39,623 bases of DNA, from contig CALUMB010000016.1 in the NCBI GenBank assembly GCA_944321645.1, positions 1 to 39,623 on the forward strand, in the 5' to 3' direction. The notes under the pieces were generated by a model. That model was not told the origin of the DNA. It ran no database searches and was given only the letters and a program-made list of their open reading frames with translations. This document shows positions 1 through 6,856 of the stretch, piece after piece. Positions within the stretch are counted from its first letter, which is position 1. Every line of letters begins with the position of its first letter. This stretch comes from an uncultured Prevotella sp. (lineage in GTDB: Bacteria; Bacteroidota; Bacteroidia; Bacteroidales; Bacteroidaceae). The translations under genes were made by a program, and so were the position numbers.

Positions 1-75
1 GGAATTGGTAGACACGAGGGACTTAAAATCCCTTGGCCAGTAATGGCTGTGCGGGTTCGAGTCCCGCTCGCGGCA
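1..75 (+). tRNA. tRNA-Leu (anticodon UAA), 5' end cut by the window
   Basis: The sequence begins inside the D-arm (GGAATTGGTAGACAC). An anticodon stem (AGGGA 17-21, TCCCT 29-33) encloses the loop CTTAAAA with anticodon TAA at 24-26. A long class II variable arm spans about 34-50, and the T-arm is GCGGG-TTCGAGT-CCCGC (51-67). The 3' acceptor strand is TCGCGGC (68-74) with discriminator A75. The long variable arm plus UAA anticodon identify leucine. CCA is not encoded (76-78 is CGC), which is usual in this phylum. The first roughly 10-12 bases, including the 5' acceptor strand, lie outside the window. Confidence 0.95.
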
Positions 76-93
76 CGCAAACACGTTTGGCCA

Positions 94-125
94 AGCCCCT
101 GCGCCCGGTGCGCAGGGGCTTTTTG
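94..125 (+). terminator. Rho-independent terminator after tRNA-Leu
   Basis: A perfect GC-rich stem (AGCCCCTGCG at 94-103 with CGCAGGGGCT at 111-120) closes a 7-nt loop and runs directly into a T-tract (120-124). It lies 18 bases after the tRNA 3' end and so ends the tRNA transcript. It insulates the tRNA from the PASTA operon. Confidence 0.9.
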
Positions 126-212
126 TGCTCGGCGGGGGTGTGGCGTTGGGCGGATGCACCCCAATGTGGCGCAGGCTTTTTGCTCCGGGCGGAATAAATT
201 CCGCAGTTTTGT

Positions 213-243
213 TTTGCCGAATATCCCAAAACCATTATCTTTG
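213..243 (+). promoter_or_regulatory. Bacteroidetes-type promoter P1 for the PASTA-rluD-ddl operon
   Basis: TTTG at 213-216, a 19-base spacer, then TATCTTTG at 236-243 match the Bacteroidetes primary sigma consensus TTTG-N19-21-TAnnTTTG exactly. The implied start of transcription is around 250, leaving a leader of about 150 bases before the ATG at 404. Strand and position point to the downstream plus-strand operon. Confidence 0.8.
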
Positions 244-258
244 CAGAAGATAAGCTGC
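236..258 (+). repeat. 23-bp direct repeat, copy 1 (contains -7 box)
   Basis: An exact 23-bp sequence, starting TATCTTTGC and ending TAAGCTGC, recurs at 302-324. Inside it, TATCTT and AAGATA form 6-bp inverted arms around a 5-nt centre. The copy overlaps the -7 box of P1. Confidence 0.9.
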
Positions 259-301
259 ACTCGGCAATTTGAAAGCGGGTTTTCATTGCGCTCGTTTGCG
301 C

Positions 302-324
302 TATCTTTGCAGAAGATAAGCTGC
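302..324 (+). repeat. 23-bp direct repeat, copy 2 / second -7 box (possible P2)
   Basis: This is identical to 236-258 and offset by 66 bp. It carries TATCTTTG (302-309), a perfect -7 element. The expected -33 position (around 280-283) reads TTTT/TTTC rather than TTTG, so this would be a weaker or duplicated promoter. Its start site would leave a leader of about 85 bases before the ATG at 404. Confidence 0.6.
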
Positions 325-403
325 GCCCACCGGTCGCCTTGGCGGCTGGGCGGCGCGGGAGAGGCATGGCAGATAGTGCCAACACACCCCCATCAATCCA
401 CAA

Positions 404-1120
404 ATGAAGGCAAAAGAGTTCTTTAGGAAATTTCTCGACAAGCGGCTCTGGCTCAACCTCCTGGGCATGGCCGTGGTCTTGCTGCTGCTGTTTCTTGGCT
501 TGAGGTACGGCCTTGACAGGTACACGCTCCACGGCGAGGAGATAGCCGTGCCCGACGTGCGCGGCAAGGGCTTCGGGAGCGCCAAGGCGCTCGTTGAGGC
601 CGCCGGGCTGCGCATAGCCGTGAACGACACCGGCTACAACAAGCGGATGCCCGCCGACTGCATACTGCTGCAGAACCCCGCCGGGGGCGCCCGCGTAAAG
701 CTTGGGCGCGTGGTCTGCGTGACGGTAAACTCCGAATCGACGCCCACGCTCACCATACCCGACATTATAGACAACTGCAGCCGCCGCGAGGCCGAGGCCA
801 AGCTCAAGGCCATGGGCTTCAGGGTGCTCGACGCCGTGCCTGTGGATGGCGAGAAAGACTGGGTGTACGGCATCAAGGCAAGCGGGCGCCACGTCTACAA
901 GGGCGACCGGGTGCCTATCGACGTGACGCTCAGGCTGGAGGTGGGCAGCGGCGCCTACGACGACAGCACGATGGCGATAGACTACGTTGACCCCGACTTC
1001 GAGTACGAGGAGGGCAGCATAGACGAGTTTGAGGTGGTGACGGCGCCGCCGGCCGAGGGCGACGGCAGCCCCGCGCCCGAGGGCGGCGACGGACAAACGG
1101 ACACGGAGGTGATAGAATGA
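404..1120 (+). CDS. Membrane-anchored PASTA-domain protein
   Basis: This 238-aa protein has a short basic cytosolic N-terminus, one TM helix at about residues 17-35 (LNLLGMAVVLLLLFLGL) and PASTA domains outside. The first PASTA begins at IAVPDVRGKGFGSAKA (about 46) and the second at LTIPDIIDNCSRREAEAKL (about 115). An acidic low-complexity tail follows. PASTA domains bind peptidoglycan or muropeptides in the families known. No kinase domain is present, so this is the stand-alone Bacteroidales version. Its ATG lies after two promoter-like elements. The 3' end overlaps the next gene by 4 bases (ATGA), so it is translationally coupled to the pseudouridine synthase. The pairing with ddl downstream fits a cell-wall role, but its ligand is not shown by the sequence. 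Confidence 0.88.
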   Translation: MKAKEFFRKFLDKRLWLNLLGMAVVLLLLFLGLRYGLDRYTLHGEEIAVPDVRGKGFGSAKALVEAAGLRIAVNDTGYNKRMPADCILLQNPAGGARVKLGRVVCVTVNSESTPTLTIPDIIDNCSRREAEAKLKAMGFRVLDAVPVDGEKDWVYGIKASGRHVYKGDRVPIDVTLRLEVGSGAYDDSTMAIDYVDPDFEYEEGSIDEFEVVTAPPAEGDGSPAPEGGDGQTDTEVIE

Positions 1121-2196
1121 CAGACATTGCAGACAACGGCGTGATGCCCGGAATGGAGCTGCCCGACGAGGGCGAGGGGCTGCTCTACGAGCACTTCCGC
1201 ATAGAGGCCGACCGGGGCATGGCTCCCGTGAGGATTGACAAGTTCCTCTCCGAGAAGCTGCAGCACTCCAGCCGCAACCGCATACAGAAGGCCGCCGAGG
1301 CCGGCTTCGTCCACGTGGGCGGGCAGCCCGTGAAGAGCAACTACAAGGTGAGGCCGGGCGACGTGGTGACGCTCATGCTCGACCGACCGCGCTACGACAG
1401 CACGATAGAGCCGGAGGACATACCGCTCGACGTGGTGTACGAAGACGACGACCTAATGGTGGTGGACAAGCCGGCGGGCCTCGTGGTACACCCCGGCTGC
1501 GGAAACTTCAGCGGCACGCTCGTGAACGCCGTGGCCTGGCACCTGCGCGGGCTTGACTCCTACGACCCAAACGACCCGCAGGTGGGCCTCGTGCACCGCA
1601 TAGACAAAGACACCAGCGGGCTGCTCGTGGTGGCCAAGACGCCCGAAGCCAAGACATCGCTCGGCGCACAGTTCTACAACAAGACCACCCACCGCAGCTA
1701 CAACGCACTCGTGTGGGGCAACATGGCGGGCGACGGAGGCACCATCGAGGGCAACATAGGCCGCGACCCCAAGGACCGCCTGCGCATGGCGGTGTTCGCG
1801 CCCGGCTCGGGCGTGGGCAAGGAGGCCGTCACCCACTGGCGCGCCTTGGAGCGCTTCGGCTACGTGACGCTCGTGGAGTGCGTGCTCGAGACGGGGCGCA
1901 CACACCAGATACGCGCCCACTTCCGCCACATCGGCCACCCGCTCTTCGGCGACGAGCGGTATGGCGGCACCGAGATACTGCGCGGCGAGCGCACCGGCAC
2001 CTACCGCCAGTTCGTGCTCAACGGCTTCAAGCTCTGCCCGCGCCAGGCCCTGCACGCCCGCACGCTCGGCTTCGTCCACCCGCGCACAGGCCGCCAGATG
2101 GACTTCACCTCGCCGCTGCCCGCCGACATGGAGCAGCTGCTCGAAAGGTGGCGGCGCTATATGCGCGGCTCGGCGCAGGCCGGCGCACAAGGATGA
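1117..2196 (+). CDS. rluD: RluA/RluD-family 23S rRNA pseudouridine synthase
   Basis: This 359-aa protein has an acidic N-terminal extension, an S4 RNA-binding domain (about 36-85, VRIDKFLSEKL) and the RluA catalytic domain. The catalytic motif HRIDKDTSGLLVVAK starts at residue 160, and D163 is the expected nucleophilic aspartate. The later motif LETGRTHQIRAH also fits the family. S4 plus length favours RluD, which in E. coli modifies helix 69 of 23S rRNA; RluC-like specificity is not excluded. The start overlaps the PASTA stop as ATGA. The gap to ddl is 37 bases, so all three are likely cotranscribed. Confidence 0.9.
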   Translation: MTDIADNGVMPGMELPDEGEGLLYEHFRIEADRGMAPVRIDKFLSEKLQHSSRNRIQKAAEAGFVHVGGQPVKSNYKVRPGDVVTLMLDRPRYDSTIEPEDIPLDVVYEDDDLMVVDKPAGLVVHPGCGNFSGTLVNAVAWHLRGLDSYDPNDPQVGLVHRIDKDTSGLLVVAKTPEAKTSLGAQFYNKTTHRSYNALVWGNMAGDGGTIEGNIGRDPKDRLRMAVFAPGSGVGKEAVTHWRALERFGYVTLVECVLETGRTHQIRAHFRHIGHPLFGDERYGGTEILRGERTGTYRQFVLNGFKLCPRQALHARTLGFVHPRTGRQMDFTSPLPADMEQLLERWRRYMRGSAQAGAQG

Positions 2197-2233
2197 CAGA
2201 CAAACATTGCACAACGGAAACAAACATAAACTG

Positions 2234-3250
2234 ATGAAAGATTCAAGGAAAAACATCGCCATCGTGTGTGGCGGCGACTCCTCGGAGCACGACGTCTCGC
2301 TGCGTTCGGCCCATGGGCTTTACTCATTCTTCGACAAGGAGCGTTACAACGTGTACGTGGTTGACATGAAGGGGCTCGACTGGCACGTTGACCTGCCAGA
2401 CGGCACTACGGCCAAGATAAACCGCAACGACTTCTCGTTCGTGATGGGCGGCAGCGCCGTCTTCTTCGACTACGCTTACATCACCATCCACGGCACGCCG
2501 GGAGAAAACGGCGTGCTGCAGGGCTACTTCGACCTGATACAGATGCCGTACTCTACGAGCGGCGTGCTCGTCGAGGCCATGACGTTCAACAAGTTCGTGC
2601 TCAACCAGTACCTGCGCGGCTACGGCGTGCTCGTGGCCGACAGCCTGCTCATACGCAGCGGCTACGAGGAGCTGGTGAGCGACGACGAGGTGGAGCGGCG
2701 CATCGGGATGCCCTGCTTCGTGAAGCCCGCCGCCGACGGCAGCAGCTTCGGCATAACCAAGGTGAAGGACAAGGACCAGCTCGCCCCGGCCATACGCAAG
2801 GCCATGCTCGAAAGCCCGGAGGTGATGGTGGAGGCCTGCATCAGCGGCACCGAAATCTCGGTGGGATGCTACAAGACGCGCGAGCGTTCGGTGGTGCTGC
2901 CGGCAACAGAGGTGGTGACGAAGAACGAGTTCTTCGACTACGACGCCAAGTACAACGGGCAGGTGACCGAAATCACCCCGGCGCGCCTTAGCGACGACAC
3001 CGCGCGGCGCGTGGCCGAGCTTACGAGCCACATCTACGACATACTGCACTGCAACGGCATAATACGCATCGACTACATCATAGCCCGCGGCCCGGGCCGC
3101 GACGGCGGCGAGGTGGACAAAATCTATATGCTCGAGATAAACACCACGCCGGGCATGACGCCCACGAGCTTCATACCGCAGCAGGTAAAGGCCGCCGGCA
3201 TGACCATGACCGACGTGCTCACCGAGATCGTGGAAAACCAAATTGCGTGA
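2234..3250 (+). CDS. ddl: D-alanine--D-alanine ligase
   Basis: This 338-aa ATP-grasp enzyme makes D-Ala-D-Ala for peptidoglycan stem peptides in the cytosol. Diagnostic stretches are the N-terminal IVCGGDSSEHDVSLRSA, HGTPGENGVLQGYFD, the ATP-grasp lysine region FVKPAADGSSFG, and the metal-binding LEINTTPGMT near the end. The frame is open upstream to 1961, but that extension overlaps rluD in another frame and looks non-coding. The ATG at 2234 gives the standard Ddl N-terminus (MKDSRKNIAIVCGG). Length matches the family. It lies in the PASTA-rluD-ddl operon. Confidence 0.95.
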   Translation: MKDSRKNIAIVCGGDSSEHDVSLRSAHGLYSFFDKERYNVYVVDMKGLDWHVDLPDGTTAKINRNDFSFVMGGSAVFFDYAYITIHGTPGENGVLQGYFDLIQMPYSTSGVLVEAMTFNKFVLNQYLRGYGVLVADSLLIRSGYEELVSDDEVERRIGMPCFVKPAADGSSFGITKVKDKDQLAPAIRKAMLESPEVMVEACISGTEISVGCYKTRERSVVLPATEVVTKNEFFDYDAKYNGQVTEITPARLSDDTARRVAELTSHIYDILHCNGIIRIDYIIARGPGRDGGEVDKIYMLEINTTPGMTPTSFIPQQVKAAGMTMTDVLTEIVENQIA

Positions 3251-3256
3251 GGACGG

Positions 3257-3276
3257 GCCGCCCCCACCGGGGCGGC
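3257..3276 (+). other. GC hairpin between ddl and acyltransferase gene
   Basis: A perfect 8-bp stem (GCCGCCCC 3257-3264, GGGGCGGC 3269-3276) with a 4-nt loop lies 6 bases after the ddl stop. No U-tract follows, so it is not a canonical terminator. It could modulate readthrough or protect the 3' end of the upstream message. Confidence 0.5.
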
Positions 3277-3346
3277 TGCCTCGCCCCGCCGCGCCCCGGG
3301 CGTGGCGGTATTCGATGACCCACACCAAAACTTTAACCTAACAGCC

Positions 3347-4519
3347 ATGGATGAAGAGTTAAGGCGCTACGACGCCATAAGGCCATACGAGCCGGAGGAG
3401 CTGCCTGCGGCGTTCGACAGGTTGCTCGCCGACCCGCAGTTCAGGGCCGTGCTTGCATACGCCATGCCGGGAGTGCCGTTCGAGGCACTGGCAGAAAAGA
3501 TGCGGAGCTGCAAGACGTGCCTGGAGTTCCAGGTGGAGTTCTGCCACAAGTTCCTCGACGACTTGCTGTCCAAAGCCTCCACGGGGTGCTCGATGGACTG
3601 CTCCGCGCTGCGGAAGCAGGGCCGCTACACCTTCGTGAGCAACCACCGCGACATCGTGCTCGACTCGGCCTTGCTGGCCCTTCAGCTCATCGACGCGGGC
3701 TTTGGCACCACCTGCGAGATTGCCATCGGCGACAACCTGCTGGCCGCGCAGTGGATAAAAGACCTCGTGAAGCTCAACAAGTCGTTCATCGTGGAGCGCA
3801 GCGCAAGCCCGCGCGAGATGCTCGCCGGCAGCAAGCGCATGGCCGAGTATATGCACTACGTGATAGGGCGCAAGCACGACAACATCTGGATTGCGCAGCG
3901 AGAAGGACGCGCCAAGGACAGCGACGACCGCACGCAGCCGGCCGTGCTCAAGATGATGGCCATGGGCGGCGAAGGCTCCGCAGCGGAAAGGCTGCTGCAG
4001 ATGCACATCGTGCCGCTGGCCATATCCTACGAGTACGACCCGTGCGACTACCTCAAGGCGAAGGAATTCCAACTTAAGCGCGACAACCCGGGGTGGAAGA
4101 AGACCAAGGCCGACGACGTGCTGAGCATGAAGACGGGCATTGTGGGCTTCAAGGGGCGCATCCACTACCACTGCTCGCCGTGCATCGACGAGTGGCTCGG
4201 CGGCCTCGACCCGGCCATGCCTAAGGGCAGGCTGTTCGACGCCGTGGCACGCCGCATCGACGCCGGCATACATTCGGGCTACAGGCTCTACCCCTGCAAC
4301 TATGTGGCCGCCGACATGGTGAAGTACGGCGGGAGCCTTTCGGCCCGCTACACCGAGCGCGAGAAGGCCGCCTTCGTCGACTATGTTGAGGGGCAGGTGG
4401 CCAAGGTTGACCTGCCCGACCGCGACGACGGCTTCATACGGGAGCGCATTCTGACGATGTATGCCAACCCGGCAATAAACAAGCTGGAGGGGGGAATGGA
4501 AACGAAGGATGAAGAGTGA
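3347..4519 (+). CDS. 1-acyl-sn-glycerol-3-phosphate acyltransferase-like protein
   Basis: This protein is 390 aa from the ATG at 3347 (MDEELRRYDAIRPYEP). A GTG at 3302 would add 15 residues but is less likely. The core SNHRDIVLDSALL at about residue 98 is the acyltransferase histidine-aspartate motif. Here the spacing is H-x5-D (H100, D106) rather than the textbook H-x4-D, with another Asp at H+2. Downstream regions (GDNLLAAQW, MHYVIGRKHDNIWIAQREGRAKDS) fit a PlsC-like fold, with the usual E-G-R substrate-binding element. It probably acylates a glycerophospholipid or lipid A-type acceptor at the inner membrane; the substrate is not shown. It follows ddl after 96 bases and is probably in the same operon. 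Confidence 0.8.
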   Translation: MDEELRRYDAIRPYEPEELPAAFDRLLADPQFRAVLAYAMPGVPFEALAEKMRSCKTCLEFQVEFCHKFLDDLLSKASTGCSMDCSALRKQGRYTFVSNHRDIVLDSALLALQLIDAGFGTTCEIAIGDNLLAAQWIKDLVKLNKSFIVERSASPREMLAGSKRMAEYMHYVIGRKHDNIWIAQREGRAKDSDDRTQPAVLKMMAMGGEGSAAERLLQMHIVPLAISYEYDPCDYLKAKEFQLKRDNPGWKKTKADDVLSMKTGIVGFKGRIHYHCSPCIDEWLGGLDPAMPKGRLFDAVARRIDAGIHSGYRLYPCNYVAADMVKYGGSLSARYTEREKAAFVDYVEGQVAKVDLPDRDDGFIRERILTMYANPAINKLEGGMETKDEE

Positions 4520-4553
4520 AAAGTGAAGAATGAAGGATGGTGAATGAAGAACG
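4500..4553 (+). repeat. Degenerate GAATGAAG/AGTGAAAAGTGAAG simple repeat at the gene junction
   Basis: A purine-rich run of near-tandem units (GATGAAGAGTG, AAAGTGAAGAATG, AAGGATGG, TGAATGAAG) spans the last codons of the acyltransferase gene and the start of the next. It supplies the C-terminal residues METKDEE of the acyltransferase. Such runs look like replication-slippage spacer DNA. Confidence 0.6.
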
Positions 4554-5319
4554 GGCCGCGTTGGCCCCTTTGTGGTTGGCTTTACGTGCTTGGGCAGGCC
4601 GCAGGCTCGCCGTGAAGGCGTTTGGCCGCACTCCATTCCGCGTTTCCCTTCCTCTGCGCAAGTGGGCCGCCGCCATGCTCTTGCCCGCATTCGCGTCGTG
4701 CGGGGTGGGGGGCTACGAGGAAGGTACGGGCGAAAACTCGCTGCTCACTGCCGACTTCGTTGAGGCTCACACCGACGGCCAATGCCGCATCGACTACGCA
4801 CTGACCGACGGCGGCGACTCGCTCGCGCTTTCGCCTGCGGCCGCTGCGGCGTGGGCTTCGACGCCCGACACGCTCTATCGCGCCCTGCTCTACTACGACC
4901 GGGCGGACGGGCGGGCGGCGAGGCCGAGGTCGATAGCAGCCCTGCCCGTGCTGAAGGTGGCGCCAACGGCCGACTTCGCGCCCATGAAGGCCGACCCAGT
5001 GGACTTCGAGAGCGCGTGGGTGAGCGCGTCGGGCCGCTATCTCAACATTGGCTTTTACATAAAAACGGGCGAAGCCTCGGATGGCTCCGCCCGCCAGACT
5101 GTCGGCATGGCCTGCGATTCGGTGGCCGTAGCCCCCGGTGGAATTGCCGTGGCGCACCTGCGGCTCTACCACGACCAGGGGGGCGTGCCTGAATATTATT
5201 CGTCGAAGACATACGTTTCGGTCTCGCGCCGGGCGATAGCCGCCGACAGCGTGTCGCTCACCATCGAGACATACGGCGGCACCGTAACGCGCGGCCTGCG
5301 CCTGCCGCCGTCAGAGTAG
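4537..5319 (+). CDS. NigD-like lipoprotein (start uncertain)
   Basis: The open frame is 260 aa. A lipoprotein-type sequence, WAAAMLLPAFASCG, ends at about residue 56, so the mature protein would start at that cysteine, and about 200 residues of secreted beta-rich protein follow. The ending (AADSVSLTIETYGGTV...LPPSE) and overall layout resemble the NigD-like family, outer-membrane-associated lipoproteins of unknown function in Bacteroidales. The listed ATG gives an unusually long 40-residue preface before the basic-hydrophobic signal. The ATG at 4675 is too short for one, so a non-ATG start in between is possible. Its last 9 bases overlap the end of the convergent threonine aldolase gene. Confidence 0.6.
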   Translation: MVNEERAALAPLWLALRAWAGRRLAVKAFGRTPFRVSLPLRKWAAAMLLPAFASCGVGGYEEGTGENSLLTADFVEAHTDGQCRIDYALTDGGDSLALSPAAAAAWASTPDTLYRALLYYDRADGRAARPRSIAALPVLKVAPTADFAPMKADPVDFESAWVSASGRYLNIGFYIKTGEASDGSARQTVGMACDSVAVAPGGIAVAHLRLYHDQGGVPEYYSSKTYVSVSRRAIAADSVSLTIETYGGTVTRGLRLPPSE

Positions 5320-6336
5320 GCGGCGCAGTGTGTCGAGGTCGGCCTCGGTGGTGGACCAGCTCGTCACGAAGCGGCAGATGGTGTGGCTCTCGTCGGCCAT
5401 TCCCCAGTGCGTGAAGATAATGTCGCGCTGCAGCCGCTCGACGTCGGCGTTGGACATTATGATGAACTGTTGGTTTGTGGGCGAGTCTATCCAGAACTTG
5501 TATCCCTTTACCTCGAAAATCTTCCTCATCTCCATTGCCATGGCTATGGCGTGGCGCGAAATCTCGAAGTACAGCCCGTCGGTGAACAGGGCATCGAACT
5601 GCACGCCTATCAGGCGGCCCTTTGCCAGTAGCGCCCCGTGCTGTTTCTGTATGGTGAAGAAGTGGCGGTGGGCGTTGTTGTGGGTGAACACCACGGCCTC
5701 GCCGCACAGTGCGCCAACCTTTGTGCCGCCGATGTAGAAGGCGTCGCAGTGGCGTGCGAGGTAGGGCAGGGTGATGTCGCTGCCCTTTGCCTCGATGCCG
5801 TAGCCCAGCCGCGCCCCGTCAACGTAGAGCGGCAGGTTGTTGCTGCGGCACACCTGGTAGATGGCGTCAAGCTCGGCCGCGCTGTAGAGCGTGCCAAGCT
5901 CGGTGGGGAAGGTGATGTAGACCAGGCCGGGGAACACCGCGTGGGCGTTGTTGCCGTCGTGCTTGAAGTCCTCAAGGTACTTGTGCAGGTCTTCGGCGCG
6001 CATCTTGCCGTCGTGGCCGGGGATGTTGATGATTTTGTGCTCGGTGAACTCTATGGCCCCGGCCTCGTGTACGTTGATGTGGCCCGTGTCGAGGGCTATC
6101 ACGCCTTCGTACTGGTAGAGGAACGAGTCGATGACCGTAGCGTTGGTCTGTGTGCCTCCGGCGAGGAAGAAGATGACGGCATCCTCGTCGTCGCAGGCGG
6201 CGCGAATCTTGGCCTTTGCCTCCTCGCAGAACCGGTCGAAGCCGTAGGGAAGCGTCTGCTCGTCGTTTGTCTCGAGCAGGCGTTGCAGCACTTTGGGGTG
6301 CGCACCGTTGCTGTAGTCGTTTTCAAATGAAATCAT
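5311..6336 (-). CDS. ltaE: Low-specificity L-threonine aldolase
   Basis: This 341-aa PLP enzyme cleaves L-threonine or allo-threonine to glycine and acetaldehyde in the cytosol. The N-terminal ISFENDYSNGAHPKVL, the PLP-contact region VDGARLGYGIEAKG and the Schiff-base lysine context FYIGGTKVGALCGE (about 200) identify the aldolase/beta-eliminating-lyase family. The frame is open 82 codons further upstream, but the ATG at 6336 gives the family N-terminus and lies just after a perfect promoter, so I take it as the start. It is monocistronic and converges on the NigD-like gene, with stop codons interleaved (TGA complement at 5311, TAG at 5317). Confidence 0.93.
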   Translation of the reverse strand: MISFENDYSNGAHPKVLQRLLETNDEQTLPYGFDRFCEEAKAKIRAACDDEDAVIFFLAGGTQTNATVIDSFLYQYEGVIALDTGHINVHEAGAIEFTEHKIINIPGHDGKMRAEDLHKYLEDFKHDGNNAHAVFPGLVYITFPTELGTLYSAAELDAIYQVCRSNNLPLYVDGARLGYGIEAKGSDITLPYLARHCDAFYIGGTKVGALCGEAVVFTHNNAHRHFFTIQKQHGALLAKGRLIGVQFDALFTDGLYFEISRHAIAMAMEMRKIFEVKGYKFWIDSPTNQQFIIMSNADVERLQRDIIFTHWGMADESHTICRFVTSWSTTEADLDTLRRLL

Positions 6337-6420
6337 AATGCCTTTCTGTGTGTCGCGGCGTGTGGCTTGCCGTTCGCTTAAGAGGTGCCGCGCCGCACTG
6401 CCGCGTTGTCGTTTTGCGTG

Positions 6421-6451
6421 CAAAGGTAATGCAAGTTGCAGACACGCCAAA
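6421..6451 (-). promoter_or_regulatory. Bacteroidetes-type promoter of ltaE
   Basis: On the minus strand TTTG (6451-6448), a 19-base spacer, and TACCTTTG (6428-6421) match the consensus exactly. It lies 84 bases upstream of the ltaE ATG at 6336. Confidence 0.82.
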
Positions 6452-6856
6452 GCGAAACCGCATTTATTTTGCGGGCGGGCGGCAATAATTGTTGGCACGT
6501 AGGCCGGCGGGATGGCGCGGGGGCGTAGGGGCTTGGCCTTATGGCGGTGCGCCCGTGGCGCGGCTTCCGCCAGATGTCTCACCTGTATTGTTGGTAGGTG
6601 TGCTCTTTCGGGAGCGACAGCAGGTGTCTCTTTAGTTTGGCTTTCGACATGGTTTTATAGGCTTTGCATCTGGGGGTGGCGCATTCTTACGCCAAGGGCG
6701 TGCCGCGAAGTTGCTGGCGGCACGCCCTTGGCTGCACGGCTTAAGCTTGCCATGCCTTTGCCACCCCGCGTTGCAAAGGCAGCGAAAGCTTATGTAAAAG
6801 CGCAATTTCCGAGCGGAATAATGGGCGCTGGAAGCGAAATGCGCCGGTAGCGCTTG
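6452..6856. other. Gene-free spacer between ltaE and the ABC exporter genes
   Basis: About 400 bases hold no credible gene. A plus-strand frame of 112 codons crosses the region but is Arg/Ala/Gly-rich, resembles nothing, and runs through a perfect inverted repeat, so I reject it. The one clear structure is the 16-bp inverted repeat at 6691-6732. Confidence 0.6.
6691..6732. repeat. Perfect 16-bp inverted repeat with 10-nt loop
   Basis: GCCAAGGGCGTGCCGC (6691-6706) pairs without mismatch with GCGGCACGCCCTTGGC (6717-6732) around GAAGTTGCTG. It lies 125 bases beyond the stop of the minus-strand ABC permease gene. It could be the 3' boundary hairpin of that operon, but neither strand shows a T-tract. 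A protein-binding palindrome or a REP-like unit are alternatives. Confidence 0.75.

Larger units (their letters stand above)
126..403. other. Intergenic promoter region, no gene
   Basis: No convincing coding sequence lies between the tRNA terminator and the PASTA gene. The stretch holds one full Bacteroidetes promoter (213-243) and an exact 23-bp repeat of its -7 region 66 bp downstream (302-324). Overlapping reading frames here show no family resemblance. Confidence 0.7.

Noticed and set aside
23-1096. A 357-codon minus-strand frame crossing the tRNA and the PASTA gene
   Set aside because: It is antisense to a recognisable PASTA protein and runs through the tRNA, terminator and promoters.
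6512-6850. A 112-codon plus-strand frame in the ltaE-ABC spacer
   Set aside because: Composition is Arg/Ala-rich, no homology is recognised, and it spans a perfect 16-bp inverted repeat.
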